Part shown: one piece after another, positions 33,333 through 44,955 of the stretch
How the letters are laid out: each line of letters starts with the position of its first letter
Position numbering within the stretch: the first letter of the stretch is position 1
Source of the DNA: Pochonia chlamydosporia 170
Lineage: Eukaryota > Ascomycota > Sordariomycetes > Hypocreales > Clavicipitaceae
DNA: 64,000 nucleotides
Reading direction: 5' to 3'
Assembly: GCF_001653235.2 (NCBI RefSeq)
Contig: NC_035791.1
Coordinates: forward strand, 2,480,001-2,544,000
Notes under the pieces: generated by a model
Told to the model about the DNA's origin: nothing
What the model saw: only the letters and a program-made list of their open reading frames with translations
The model's database searches: none
Position numbers and translations under genes: made by a program

Positions 33333-34237
33333 TCACCTGTATACTTCGCCAAATGGTCTGGTATCGGAGAAGCATGAATCCCAGACTTCGTTGACAACTT
33401 TGGTGGCTTGTACATCATCCTTGCATCGAGGTCGGGCCATTACGGATTGTATTGCTCGTCTCCTGACGCAGTTTTGGAATTGTTGCGTGACGGACCACTG
33501 GCCTCTTGTGAAGGCCTCTCTTGTCCATCGACATTCGCCGCTCAACATCGAAGCTCGGATCTAGAAGGAATCATGTTAGCATGATTTCATATGGCCTCGG
33601 CCAAGAGGAACTTTGCGTATTATCGTCCTGGTTGCAGAAAGAGAAGTGGGCTAACCTCCGTGCATGCAGCATGCTTCAAGTCCTTGTCTCCCATCCAGTC
33701 CATCTTCCACCGTAAATGGTCCCATGCGTGAACCATTTCATGTGCTACCGTGTCTTCCATGTGCTTACGATCTCGCATCTCGTTCGCACATATCAAGATG
33801 CCGTGGTTGGGGTCAAACCCGCCAGCCTGGCGGCTCACCGTCCCATCCTGCTCCAAGATGGAGGGACATCGACGGCAGTGGATGTTTGAGGGCCCAAGCT
33901 GGCCATTGAGGTCTTGGATCTTCTCTGAGAGGAAGCGAACTACGGGGGAGTATGTGAATAGCCAATCCTTGTACTCTTCGCAACGTTTGCAGTCCCGCTC
34001 TTCGTGGACCTTGTACCGCCATTCTCTATAGTGAAACTTGCCCTCGGGCGTCATCTGGTTCGTCAGGATCTTGAAGTAGTTCATCCACCATTTCGTCTCT
34101 GGGTCAAAGCCGGTGCGGGCAGGGTCATTGACCATTTGCTTTGGCCGGTTTGGTAGTTTTGCATCGCTTGGCGCGTCAGCAGCTGGGTTGGACGAAGCTG
34201 CCGATGTTGACGTCGGCGTGGCGCCTGAAGACGCCAT
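33333..34237 (-). CDS. ATP23: Mitochondrial inner membrane metalloprotease ATP23
   Basis: Minus-strand exons 34237-33656 and 33560-33333 give 269 residues, within the usual size for the family. The zinc-binding motif is HEMVH at residues 166-170 within the context [14 protein letters not shown]. Conserved cysteine pairs (DCKRCEEY and HCRRCP) fit an intermembrane-space protein with disulfides. The second exon continues [12 protein letters not shown], includes [17 protein letters not shown] and ends with a conserved-type tail ([17 protein letters not shown]). In yeast, Atp23 processes the Atp6 precursor and helps assemble the F0 part of ATP synthase. The N-terminal 45 residues are Ser/Ala-rich, with no obvious classical presequence. 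The intron is 95 nt (GTTAGC donor, CTAACATG branch, TTCTAG acceptor). Confidence 0.94.
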
Positions 34238-35678
34238 TGCAGTTGCAACGCAAGGGGAGAGAGAGGAGCCCCAAGGACCAAGTTTGCTTGGTTGCTTTGC
34301 TTTGCTCTGCTTTGCTTTGCTTTCTACTTCTTCAAGGGCGGAAACAGCCGCCTCGTTTTTCTAGCGGTTCGGGCAATGGTCTCGTTCGACGGTGGTGACG
34401 AAATATTAGGGGGGGTGGGTGAAGCTGGACGATGACTGGATGTTGAGCTCGAAATAGAGTGGACTTCTTACCCCGTACTATGTACCTGGTAAGACTCGTA
34501 AAAAGTGACAACAACAGGGCCGGCCGGAAGGATGATTTTTGGCACGTCTGGTCGAGTATTTTGCGGCTTGGAATTCGTAAAATCCCACCGCAGCAATGCA
34601 GCTTTTGCTATGGTTGCTCCAGCACGGACATGGATCATAGGCTTCAAGTGGTTCAGAAGTGGATGGATGTGGTTCGGGCTGTCCAACCAAATGCAGCCAG
34701 AAGACGGCCAAACCACCGTTCTAAACTCAGCCGACCATCAGCTAGCCAACCAGCCAGCAAAGTCAAAAACGCTGGCGGTGCAAATTCTGCCGCGCGACCG
34801 TCGATCGATGCAGCCTGTTCTTACCAGTTCTTGCCAGTTTCGCCATATCCAAAGAGGCACAGACGAGGGCGGTGAGGTGGCCCCACACAGATCGCTCTTA
34901 CTAAGGCAGGAAAAGAGTGGTTCCTTCCCTGGTGGCCCGGCCGCAAAGGCGGGTTTGGCGGGTTGCAAAGTCTGCAAGAGGCGAGAGGCTGCAGAGGCTG
35001 AGAGAGACTGGAGACGAGGCCACCAGACGGTTTGAGAGGTTGAGACTTGTCACTGCAAGTGGACAGGCGTGACATGTACATCTACAAGGTACCTCGGTAC
35101 GTACCCAAGTACCTCCAGCAGGTATTTTGCTGCGCATCGAAACATTAGCGCAGACTTTTGCCTGAAGTCCGCATGGGTCGGCGTGACTCGAGGAGCCTAT
35201 GACGACTCTCCCAATCCGAAAGCGGGCCCGACGTCGGGCTGGGATGTTGCCTCAAATCCAATGAGATGGTTCAAAACTTCCAAAATGATGAATGCCAATG
35301 TCCATAGGGGATGCAACACCGCGCCAGGGCACGCCTTCAAGATGACGGACGAGGCATTTACGGAGTCGCAAAGTAAGTTCACCAACATGTGAGAAAGCCA
35401 GTGACGTAGCGAGACCGACAGGAGAGTGTACCATGTACAACTCTGCAGAGTTTTGACAAGGAAGAAGGCAAATGCGCAATGGGTTCCATGTCAGCCCATT
35501 CTCCTCTTGTTGTTGTTATTCGTTTCATTTCTCAGTTCTCATTTCTTGTTCTTACTTCTTTTTCATTTCATCTCAAAAGCATCCTGTTCCTGTTTCTTCA
35601 AAAGCTTCTGTTAGAGCCTTTCATGGATCTGGTGTTCCTCACGAACTTGCTAACTCCTGAGAATCAAAAGCCGCCGAG
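34238..35678. promoter_or_regulatory. Divergent intergenic region, ATP23 / glutamate 5-kinase
   Basis: This region holds both promoters. A (CTTTG)n tract lies just upstream of the ATP23 ATG (34294-34323). A cluster of GGTACC/CGTACC/GTACCT words occurs at about 35088-35120. A T-rich and CT-rich leader (about 35500-35620) precedes the PRO1 start. No gene is seen. Confidence 0.55.
34294..34323. repeat. (CTTTG)n pentamer tract
   Basis: About six CTTTG/CTCTG units in the probable 5' leader or promoter of ATP23. Confidence 0.85.
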
Positions 35679-37422
35679 ATGAAGCGGTCTCGACATCAAC
35701 AGACAGTCGTCATTAAACTGGGTACGTGTCCATTTATTCCAATTAGCTGTCAACAAGCTTTCCTTTACTCCTGTTTCGCTGTATTGGTGAAAAGGAGAGT
35801 AACGGGAAGCACATTTCACGATCTTTTGTAAAAGTATCTAACACTGTTGTCATCTTACAGGGACGAGCTCCATCGTAGATGAGAAGACTCATGAACCCCT
35901 CCTGCCAATCCTCACTTTGATTGTAGACACTGCTTTCAAGTTGAGAAAGAATGGCCACAGAGTTGTCATTGTCTCCTCTGGAGCCATTGGCGTTGGTCTC
36001 CAGAGAATGGAGGTCGACAAGCGTCCCAAGCATCTCGCTCAGCTCCAGGTAAGCTCCAAATGAGGCTGACATCCAATATTGTCTGACACAAGGCTGCCTC
36101 CTACTAACACTGATTTCCCTCACAGGCCTTGGCAGCAATCGGACAGTGTCGCCTGATGAGCCTTTGGGACAGCCTTTTCGGTCACCTGTCACAGCCAATT
36201 GCTCAGATTCTGTTGACCAGAAACGACATTGCAGATGTAAGCTTCACTTTTACCACACCGTCCCATCCCCATGTTTCTCTACTTTCTACTTTTATACTTT
36301 CAAGCATCAGCTAACACAACATGGCACTAGCGTACACGATATCTGAATGCTCAAAACACATTCAATCAGCTTTTGGACATGGGCGTCATTCCCATTGTCA
36401 ACGAGAACGATACCCTTGCTGTTTCTGAAATTAAATTTGGCGACAATGATACCCTTTCAGCAATTACTGCTGCCATGATTCACGCAGACTTGTTGTTCCT
36501 CATGACAGACGTTGACTGTTTGTACGACAAGAACCCGCGAACGAATCCCGACGCTAAACCCATTGAAATCGTGGACGATTTCTCGGTTCTCGAAGCAGAT
36601 GGTAAGCAAGCCCTGTTCCTCTCCCTCTTTCCCCGCATTCTGTCATACACGGGTAATCTTTAGAGTGGGAACTAACCGGTATCCAAAATAGTATCAAGTG
36701 CTGGCTCCTCATTAGGGACCGGTGGCATGAGCACAAAGATTGTCGCCGCCAAGCTGGGAACTCTGGCTGGTGTGACCACGATAATTACCCGGTCCTCAAA
36801 TCCGGGGAACATCCTCGGCATCGTGCGTTACCTGCATGCACAAAAGGTCGGCAGCAGCTCATCTGCATCTGACTCTGATGATCAGCGGAGTCAGATCAGT
36901 GAGCCGCCTCTGTCTCATACCACCACATCCTTGAACCTCATGGACCCGTCCTCCAATGTGGACGACGATGCACCCCCTCCTCTGCACACGCGGTTCTTGC
37001 CGTCAAGCGACCCGATCTCAGATCGCTACTTCTGGCTGCTGCATACTCCCCACCCTCACGGCACCTTGTTCATTGACGAGGGTTGCTACCGGGCCTTGAT
37101 GGACAAGGCTGGCCTGCTGCCCGTTGGTATTGTTGATGTCGCGGGCAACTTCGCGCAGCATGAGGTTGTACGCATTGCCGTCGTCACCCGCAGGTCCACG
37201 CCGGGACCTGACGGACACATGTGGGACGGCGAGCCTTTGGAAGTTGGCCGTGCCTTGGTGAACTATGCCTCTGCCGAGATTACGCGGATCATGGGACACC
37301 AGAGCACCGATATTCAGAACATCCTTGGCTATGCAGACAGCGAGTATGTCGCTCAGCGGTCACATATCGGCTTCTATAGAAAGGAGAGCCGTCCTGTGAC
37401 TCCTATTAGCGATCTTTTCTAA
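35679..37422 (+). CDS. PRO1: Glutamate 5-kinase (first step of proline synthesis)
   Basis: Five exons, 35679-35721, 35861-36048, 36126-36236, 36331-36601 and 36692-37422, give 447 residues. The amino-acid-kinase domain shows [61 protein letters not shown] and [12 protein letters not shown], the latter two being glutamate- and ATP-site motifs of this family. A C-terminal PUA domain follows (about 335-430; [13 protein letters not shown] to GRALVNY). The enzyme phosphorylates glutamate to gamma-glutamyl phosphate, is feedback-inhibited by proline in its relatives, and is cytosolic. A Ser/Asp/Pro-rich insert of about 50 residues, commonly expected to be disordered, separates the two domains. Each splice junction restores the family reading exactly, including the 43-nt first coding exon. 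Confidence 0.95.
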
Positions 37423-37797
37423 CGACGTTAACGATGTGTGCCGCTGTACGGCACCCTTTTCATAGAGCGTACTTGTCTTTCGTATTTTTCCGGGCATGGA
37501 TAAATTACAGTTTGCAATCAGATATACTACAATCACTGAAACGTGATACTAGATATTGGCATTAGTTAATTCTTTTTCTCTCAATGAACAGATCAACACT
37601 TTTGCTGTCTCCGGACACAACCCCCACATACAGACAAAGCCATAATCTACTCTTCCATGTGAAAATTTATCGTTCCTTTTAAACGCCTATGCGATGTGGC
37701 AATAATGAATATCCCAAATGACCCAATAACGCCATCTTTCAGCCCTGCATGTCCTTCCTTTCACACCCCTACTTCACAAACCCCCCAGCCTACCACC
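37423..37797. other. Convergent intergenic region, PRO1 / NIP7
   Basis: About 375 bp with the two 3' UTRs. It is AT-rich near 37500-37700. No gene is seen. Confidence 0.5.
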
Positions 37798-38427
37798 TCA
37801 CGTCGTAGCAAACAAATTGTCCTCATCACGCAGATACTCTCCGCAATCCGCCTGCCTAAAGCATGTGATACCCGTCGGGTCCAACCGCCGAGCCTCAGCG
37901 GTACTCCTTGCCGTGATGCCAAAGCCCAACGGCGTGTCGTTCATGTTGTACACCACCACGCCCTGGTGCTCGGGGCAGTCGTCTGACCATCTGCCGACGT
38001 GGGCTTTGACAATGTTGCCGCCGTACAGGAAAGGCATCTCGCCATTCGGTCGGACCCAGACCTTCCATCGGGCGTGCTCGGAGAGGATTTCGAGAGCGGT
38101 GATGTGAAGGCGGAATTTACCGGTCTTTGTGAATTTTCCTGTCATTAAAAAAGAGAGTAGAGTTAGCCAGGCACGGGTGAGCAGCGGTAGGGAGAGGGTC
38201 GTGGGCGTACCTATGCAGGTCCCTAGTGAGAGGAGCTTGTCGCGGGCAATTGATGTGGCGAGATTGGCGATGGATAGGCGGACATAGTATACTCGGTCCT
38301 TGTTCAGGCGGAAGCAGAAGCGGTCGCCGTCTTCGAGGGGCGCAATGAGGTTCTTGAGTGAGTTGCCGGTGTAGTTGGCCAACTTGGTGAAGAGGGTTTT
38401 GGTCTCTTGCTCGGTGAGGGGGCGCAT
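37798..38427 (-). CDS. NIP7: 60S ribosome biogenesis protein NIP7
   Basis: Minus-strand exons 38427-38211 and 38138-37798 give 185 residues, the standard family length. The N-terminus MRPLTEQETK, then RVYYV, SLGTCIG, KFTKTGKFRLHITAL, the PNGEMPFLYGGNIVKAHVGR block and GVVVYNMNDTPLGFG are near-diagnostic, and it ends with ADCGEYLRDEDNLF. The second half is the PUA RNA-binding domain. NIP7 acts in the nucleolus in late pre-60S maturation and 27S pre-rRNA processing. The 72-nt intron lies between the codons for CIG and KFTK; reading through it gives an unrelated insertion. Coding-strand composition again moves from C-rich to G-rich. Confidence 0.96.
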   Translation of the reverse strand: MRPLTEQETKTLFTKLANYTGNSLKNLIAPLEDGDRFCFRLNKDRVYYVRLSIANLATSIARDKLLSLGTCIGTPTTLSLPLLTRAWLTLLSFLMTGKFTKTGKFRLHITALEILSEHARWKVWVRPNGEMPFLYGGNIVKAHVGRWSDDCPEHQGVVVYNMNDTPLGFGITARSTAEARRLDPTGITCFRQADCGEYLRDEDNLFATT

Positions 38428-39759
38428 TTTGTCTGGCGCCTAGGGGTGGAATTGTAGTGGCGGGTGCAGTTTAATTCGACGTCGCTGCGTTCTGGGCGAC
38501 GACCGGGTATGTAAATCGTCCGGATTGTCGAGTCGCTTTGGAGGTGAGGTGTAGTTCAACGGGTCTTTATCAAGTTCCTGCAAAGAAAAAAAATCTGGGA
38601 GCCGCTAGGTCACACACCTGGCACCTTATCGTGAGTGGGGCGTCCTGATAAAGAACCATCTGTGGGTGGGAGGATTTGTGGGCTGTGATTGGCTGATACT
38701 CTCCTTGGGGTGCATGCATATGGCTTGTTATCTATGATACTATAGATAAATCGAACCGTTTTTGACGTTTCCAGAAGAAGGGTATCGGGATTTAAATTGG
38801 ACGATCTTTGGCTTGGCTTTTTCTACGTTTTTTGTTGCTCTTAGTAAGCATTTTGACTTCATGTCTTTGAATGCTGTGTTTCTGAACAGTTGACGCTGCC
38901 CACGATCCATGTGTGTAAGAGGTTGTTGCGAACAAAAGAGTGAATACCATAAAACTAACTTGATTGGCTGGGTATGGTACGCGAATTATTCTCTGTATTC
39001 GCAATCTTGAAGATACGACGTGTTTACGAGGAAATGTGGTCTTCGGAGATGTAACGTGCGATATCCGATGCAGGTGGTGTAAGCGCGAACCAAGGTTTGG
39101 TCGAATGACGTACTAGATTGAAGATACTCCGGTACTGTGACGATAGTTGCTAACTGATCTCAATGCAAGGGAATATGATGTTATTTGTGGTATCAGCCAT
39201 TATTTGCCGTCGGAAATGACGAGGTACTGTTTGTCCAAGGCATGTACAAGATCGCCATGTATTTGAGTCACGACAGCTGTCAAAGGCGCAGACTACAACA
39301 TCATCTTCACAGCCATTGGTTTATTTTTCGCGGTAATTGTTAAGCTTGATGGATGGAATATTCGCCGTTTGTACCCAGGAAGCGTGTTACGTGATGAAAT
39401 TGGCCGGCCGTCCTGTCGATCTCGTCTCTCACACCATGTTTTGTGCTATTCGTAGTGCCGTCTCATCCGAGATGGACCAACACTTCTTCCCCGCGTGCCG
39501 ATGTCCGAGTAGGGAGGGATTGCCATGTTGAGAAGCTCATAAGTCAGTCGTAATTTACGTCACGGTGATTTAAAATCAGCAGGTGTCCTACCTCTATTGA
39601 CTTTATTTCTTTTTGAGCGGGCACAATAACAGTATATCCTCGACATCCAACTCACCCTAGGCCCTGGATACTGCGTCTTGGCATCAATCAAATTGATTCC
39701 GCCCCACCCAAGCTTCTAAAGTTGGCACCTGCAGGCGACAAACTGCCCGATTCAGCGCT
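38428..39759. other. Divergent intergenic region, NIP7 / amino-acid permease
   Basis: A 1.3-kb region with no gene recognised. It should carry both promoters. It is AT-rich between 38690 and 39330. The permease leader near 39590-39759 is short and unremarkable. Confidence 0.5.
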
Positions 39760-41701
39760 ATGGAGAAGCCATCCGAGCCTGTGGCTGGCCAAGGCGTTGC
39801 TACAGGCTTCACCTACATCAAGCCTCAGCTTCGAAAGCCGCACGATCCCGCTGTCAAATTTGAAGAGTATCATTACTATGCGCACAAGACGCGGACCGAG
39901 GAGGAGACGTACGTGGCGCCGACGACAAAATGGCGGGAACTGCTGTTCAAGAAAAAGGACAAGCAGGGCCAAGACGACCATCCTGAGGCGCATATGCCCT
40001 CGGAACGGGAGCTCACGAGTCGAACAAATAGGATTGAGATTACTGATGAGGAATGGACCAATGCTAGCCGTGCATATAGAACGGCTTCTGTAGGTGCTTG
40101 TAAGTGGCTTCCATTTGATAGTCTGTGGGACGATTACAATGGGTTGGGGTTGCTGATGGTTTATTTAGGCTTCTATTTGATCACGACGGATATCATGGGG
40201 CCTTATGGAGTTGGCTTTGCCATGGGCACCCTAGGATGGGGACCAGGTAAGTGGAACGTGTAATTGGGTTGTATTGATATTACATCCATCTAATTCAATA
40301 ATATAGGCATCGCCTTCTACACCATCTTCGGCTTCATGGCTGGCTATAGCGGATACCTCATCTGGCGGGTATATCTTGGGGTGGACAGTTATCAATTCCC
40401 GGCCAGAAACTATGGCGATCTTGGCTTCCGAACTTGGGGTACAACCATGCGCCATCTCACCAATGTGCTGCAGGCCCTGGGACTTTTGCTGCTTCTCGGC
40501 CAAGTTACCATTCAGTTTGGCCAGAACATTTCCGAAATGTCCAGGTTCAAGTTGTGCTATGTAGTCTGTCCCGTGCTGTTTGTATGCGTCGGTTTCTTCC
40601 TCACCCAAATCCGAACTCTGCGAAACTACGGAATAGTGGCCAACTTGGCTGTTTGGTTGAACTTGCTTGTCATTTTCATCACCATGGGCGTCATTGCGCA
40701 TTCTCCTCCAAACTATGCCATTGCCACACTAGGTTCGGCCGGTAGTGCGGTAGATCCGTCAACCATCACAAAAGGCCCGGATGGAAAGTATCCCCCGGTC
40801 ATGCACTACAATGGACTTCCGCCAAATGGACTTGTCGGCTCCATCAACGGCTTGTTGTCTGGAGTCTTGGCATATGCCGGCGCGCAGCTCTTTGTTGAGT
40901 TTCTCGCCGAGATGAGACGGCCGCGAGACTTCCTCAAAGCCATGTGGGGAGCTCAGCTTTTCATATACACCGTATACCTCGTCTATGGGTGCTTCGTGTA
41001 TCACTGCCAAGGCCAATACAGCTATCAACCTAGTTACCAAGGCGTCAGTACATATGGATGGCAGACTGTTGGCAATGCCATCTCGTTGATCAGCGCTCTG
41101 ATTGCGGCTGGGCTTTACGGCAACATTGGTATCAAGGTCATGTACAACAACGTTCTCATTGATATTTTCAATGCGCCGCCGCTAGTCACCCGCCGTGGCA
41201 GATTCCTCTACGCCGCAATAGTCCCCATTTGGTGGGCTATTGCTTTTATCGTTGCGGCCGCTATCCCAGATTACTTTGGGTTCGTCAGTATTATCTCAGC
41301 AACTTGCTTGCTAAACTTGACATATACGCTGCCACCACTGTTTGCGTTGGGATACGACATACAACGCCATGCGCCTCGGGCAGACATTGGTGAAGGCTTT
41401 GATCCAACGACAGGGGCAGTGCTTCGCAATGGCGGACGGATGCAACGACTGATTCGCGGCTTCCTCAGCGGTGGTATCTTTCAGGTGTCCGTCAACGTGT
41501 GGCATGTTGTGTATTGTCTGGCCTCGCTGTCGATGTGTGGTCTGGGGACGTACGCTGCTATTGAGGGTAAGTTTGATGTGTAGCTTGCCCAGGTACGTTG
41601 GAAAGTGCTGACAATTGTGTCCATCAGGTATGATTGAGGCTTTCAAAGAGCCTCAGTTGAATTCTTTCTCTTGCGTTTCACCTCTGAATCTGAATGCGTA
41701 A
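39760..41701 (+). CDS. Neutral amino-acid permease (AAAP family, MTR-like)
   Basis: Exons 39760-40246, 40307-41566 and 41628-41701 give 606 residues. The first ~115 residues are hydrophilic and cytosolic. From about residue 128 on there are roughly eleven hydrophobic segments, beginning LGLLMVYLGFYLI and GIAFYTIFGFMAGY, with AAAP-type landmarks such as the LWRVYLG turn, LLLLGQVTIQ, LSGVLAYAGAQLFVEFLAEMRRP, GWQTVGNAISLISALIAAGLYGNIGIKVMY and the C-terminal LASLSMCGLGTYAAIEG followed by NSFSCVSPL. Neurospora mtr, of this family, imports neutral and aromatic amino acids at the plasma membrane; the same role is inferred here. The last exon is only 74 nt. Substrate specificity cannot be read from sequence. 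Confidence 0.92.
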
Positions 41702-42496
41702 ACGGACTGATAGGAGTGTTGTGCACACACAGGCGAATAACCTGTCCTGAACGTTTGCAGAGGAAATGGTTCTGCTACGCCTTGCAAATATTAGTGGAAA
41801 GACCTAGGCAGTATTTCCTTGCAAAGTAATTTCATCTGATTCTTTCTGGTGAAATCTGCCGAGTGCATGTCCAAGTGTATGTCAAACACTAGAAGTGTCA
41901 ACCTCACCATGTTCAAACATTGAACCCGACACTGCAAAAATGATACCTGCATGTGGCCGACATGAAGATGTTGAGAGCTTCATGCTTCAAATTTCCTTGT
42001 CCTGGTTAGCGTCAAGTGCCTCAGGCCCATTGTTGCCCCTGGAGGCATCAACAGCCCCTGTCAATGCAAACAAACGACCTAATGGCGGGGTAACTTCTCT
42101 CTGGACCTGAGCTCTTTCCTCCTAGATCAACTATCAGTCAATGCATCTATCCGTACCGGCGCCAACATCGGACCACCTACTCTCTCATTCGCCCTTGAAT
42201 CTGCCCACTCAGTCATAATCCAGTCACAACTCCCAACCAGTGCCAAGTTCCCACATCAAATGCATTAGGGTAACCAACTACTGGCTCTCTCTGACAGTCG
42301 CGGCAAAAAAGAAAACTGACAGCCACGACCCTAGTGGGACCTTGGGCCTTCCTCAATCGGCGAGTCACACAGGTTGACTGGTCTCTGCTTCGAGACACTT
42401 CTAACCCCACCATCCAGTTCATCGAGGGATCAAAGTGCGCCAGAGTTTCTCGTGACTCACGCACTTGCTTCCTTGAACGTCTTGATAATACGGTGG
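41702..42496. other. Intergenic region, permease to GlyRS
   Basis: No gene is seen. The GlyRS frame is open from 42374 but lacks an ATG before 42497, so 42374-42496 is taken as leader. Confidence 0.5.
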
Positions 42497-44716
42497 ATGA
42501 AGCCAATTCGAATTTTGAGACTTTCTTCTTCTTCATATACATCACGTTTTGTCGCCAGCAGTCCATCTCGTCGGTTCCCAGCGACCTGCCAGCGAAACTT
42601 TTCCGTTTTTCGAGCCTTGCAAGCCTATCAAGCGCCGCCCAAGTCGCAAAAGAAACAGCAATCCGCAATGACGACAACAGCGACGACCCTCAAGGGTCAA
42701 CCCCTTGACAAGCCCGTACTCGATGCCATGCTAAGACGGCGCATGTTCTACACACCTTCGTTTGAAATCTACGGTGGTGTTGGTGGTCTATACGACTATG
42801 GTCCCCCAGGTTGCTCGCTGCAGGCCAACATTGTTGACCTCTGGCGCAAGCACTTCATTCTTGAGGAGGACATGCTCGAGGTGGACTGTACCGTCCTAAC
42901 CCCCCACGATGTGCTCAAGACCAGTGGCCACGTCGACAAGTTCGCCGACTGGATGTGCAAGGACCCCAAGAACGGCGAAATTCTGCGAGCCGATCACTTT
43001 GTCGAGGCGATGCTCGAGGCGAGACTAAACGGTGATAAGGAGGCCCGTGGTCAAAAAGTGGAAGAGAAGGATGACCCCAAGAAGAAAAAGAAGAAGGCCA
43101 AGTCGGAGGCTGTGAAGCTGGACGACGCCGTGGTCCAGGAGTATGAGGAGGTACTGGCCAGAATCGACAACTACGACGGCCCTCAGCTTGGTGAGCTTAT
43201 CAAAAAGTACGACCTCAAGAACCCAGCTACCGGCGTTCTCCCCTCAGACCCCGTTGCCTTCAACCTCATGTTCCAGACTTCGATCGGCCCCAGCAGCAAT
43301 CTTCCCGGCTATCTTCGCCCCGAGACTGCCCAGGGCCAGTTCCTCAACTTTGCCAAGCTCCTGGAGTTTAACCAGAGCCAGATGCCGTTTGCTTCTGCTT
43401 CCATTGGCAAGTCGTACAGAAACGAAATTTCCCCCCGCGCCGGTTTGCTGCGAGTTCGAGAGTTCCTGATGGCCGAAATTGAACACTTTGTCGACCCCCA
43501 GGGTGGTAAGAAGCACCACCGATTCCACGAGGTTGAGGATGTTGTGCTCGTTCTCCTGGATCGTGATACCCAGCTGTCTGGCAAGACTGATACTAAGAAG
43601 GTTACTGTCGGTGAGGCAGTCAAGTCTGGTCTCGTCGACAACGAGACTCTTGGTTACTTCCTTGCCAGAATCCATCTCTTTTTGGAGAGGATCGGTGTGG
43701 ATTTGTCAAAAATGCGCTTCCGTCAGCACATGGCTAACGAAATGGCCCATTACGCTTGTGACTGCTGGGATGCTGAACTGCTGACGAGCTCTGGCTGGGT
43801 TGAGTGCGTTGGTTGCGCTGATCGAAGCGCCTATGACTTGTCTGTCCATGCTAAGAAGACTGGTGCTCCTCTTGTTGTGCGTGAGCGCTTGGAAGAGCCT
43901 CTGGTTATTGAGGAGTGGCAGGTCGACATTGAGAAGAAGAAGTTTGGTCCTCTGTTCAAGAAGGATGCTAAGACGGTTGAGACGGCTTTGTTGGCTACTT
44001 CTCAAGACGAACGTGAGAAGCTTGCCAAGCAGCTGAGTGAGTCTGGCAAGATTTCTCTGCAAGTTGCCGGCGTTGGCGATGGCAAGGTTGAGCTCGGCAG
44101 CGACACTCTCAAGATTGAGTTCCGCAAGCGAGTTGAGAACACGAGAGAATTCACCCCCAACGTTATCGAGCCCTCATTCGGTATCGGCCGTATCCTATAC
44201 TCCCTGATTGAGCACAACTTCTGGACTCGTGGCAGTGACGGCGGTGACGAGGCCCGTGGTGTAAGTCATCCCAGAACAACGTACAAAATTTGACAAGGTA
44301 CTAATCGAGTCGTACTATAGGTCCTCTCATTCCCTCCCACCGTGGCCCCCACCAAGGTTCTCATCGTCCCTCTCTCCAACAATGCTCAGTTCCGACCTAT
44401 TATCAAGAAGCTCTCTCAGCAGCTCCGAACTGCCGGAATTTCCAATCGCATTGACGACTCATCCGCCAGTATCGGTAAGCGATATAGCCGAAATGACGAG
44501 CTCGGTACACCTCTCGGCATCACTGTCGATTTCCAGACCCTGCAGGACCACACCATTACCTTGAGAGACCGTGACTCTACAACCCAAGTCCGGGCTGAGG
44601 AGTCCAAGATTCTGGATGCTATCAAGGCGCTTGCTGATGGTTCAAAGAACTGGGAGAAGGTGGCTTCTGAGTTGCCAAAATTTGAGGGCCAAGAGGTGGA
44701 AATTCCTGCTCGTTGA
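42497..44716 (+). CDS. GRS1: Glycyl-tRNA synthetase, predicted dual mitochondrial/cytosolic
   Basis: Exons 42497-44260 and 44321-44716 give 719 residues. Class II motifs of eukaryotic alpha2-type GlyRS are clear: FEIYGGVGGLYDYGP near the start of the enzyme, LRPETAQGQFLNF, YRNEISPRAGLLRVREF, GWVECVGCADRSAYDL and EPSFGIGRILY, followed by the HGTP anticodon-binding domain in exon 2 (TKVLIVPLSN onward). The first ATG opens a 57-residue Ser/Arg-rich presequence with no acidic residue in its first 45 positions (RILRLSSSSYTSRFVASSP). A second in-frame ATG at 42668 begins MTTTATTLKGQPL, the usual cytosolic start, giving 662 residues. One gene therefore probably serves both compartments, as GRS1 does in yeast. 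A lysine-rich insert (DDPKKKKKKAKSE) sits in the catalytic domain. It converges on the hydrolase gene 239 bp away. Confidence 0.94.
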
Positions 44717-44955
44717 ATAAAATAGAGAGCCATCGATCGTTATGAAGTTGATGAATGTGGGGAACGATGCATGGAATATTCGTGTTCAGTGTGGAAGAGA
44801 ATAAATGCAGCTTCGATTTTAATACACTTCAAGAGAACCTTGAACTGCACAGCATGTAGCCTGTTTTAGATTCAATCTAGACACTAAATATGAAGATGAA
44901 TAGGTCATATGCCTGTGGATCAAACATTATGATTTGTCTTGTCTGGTCGTATCTT

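Noticed and set aside
38540..38640. Possible tRNA-like words near a TAGTTCAA string
   Set aside because: No matching A and B boxes at the right spacing and no cloverleaf by eye; no tRNA was found anywhere in the window.
42374..42496. GlyRS start at a TTG codon, as for the yeast mitochondrial form
   Set aside because: An AUG at 42497 already gives a good presequence, so a non-AUG start is not needed; it cannot be excluded.
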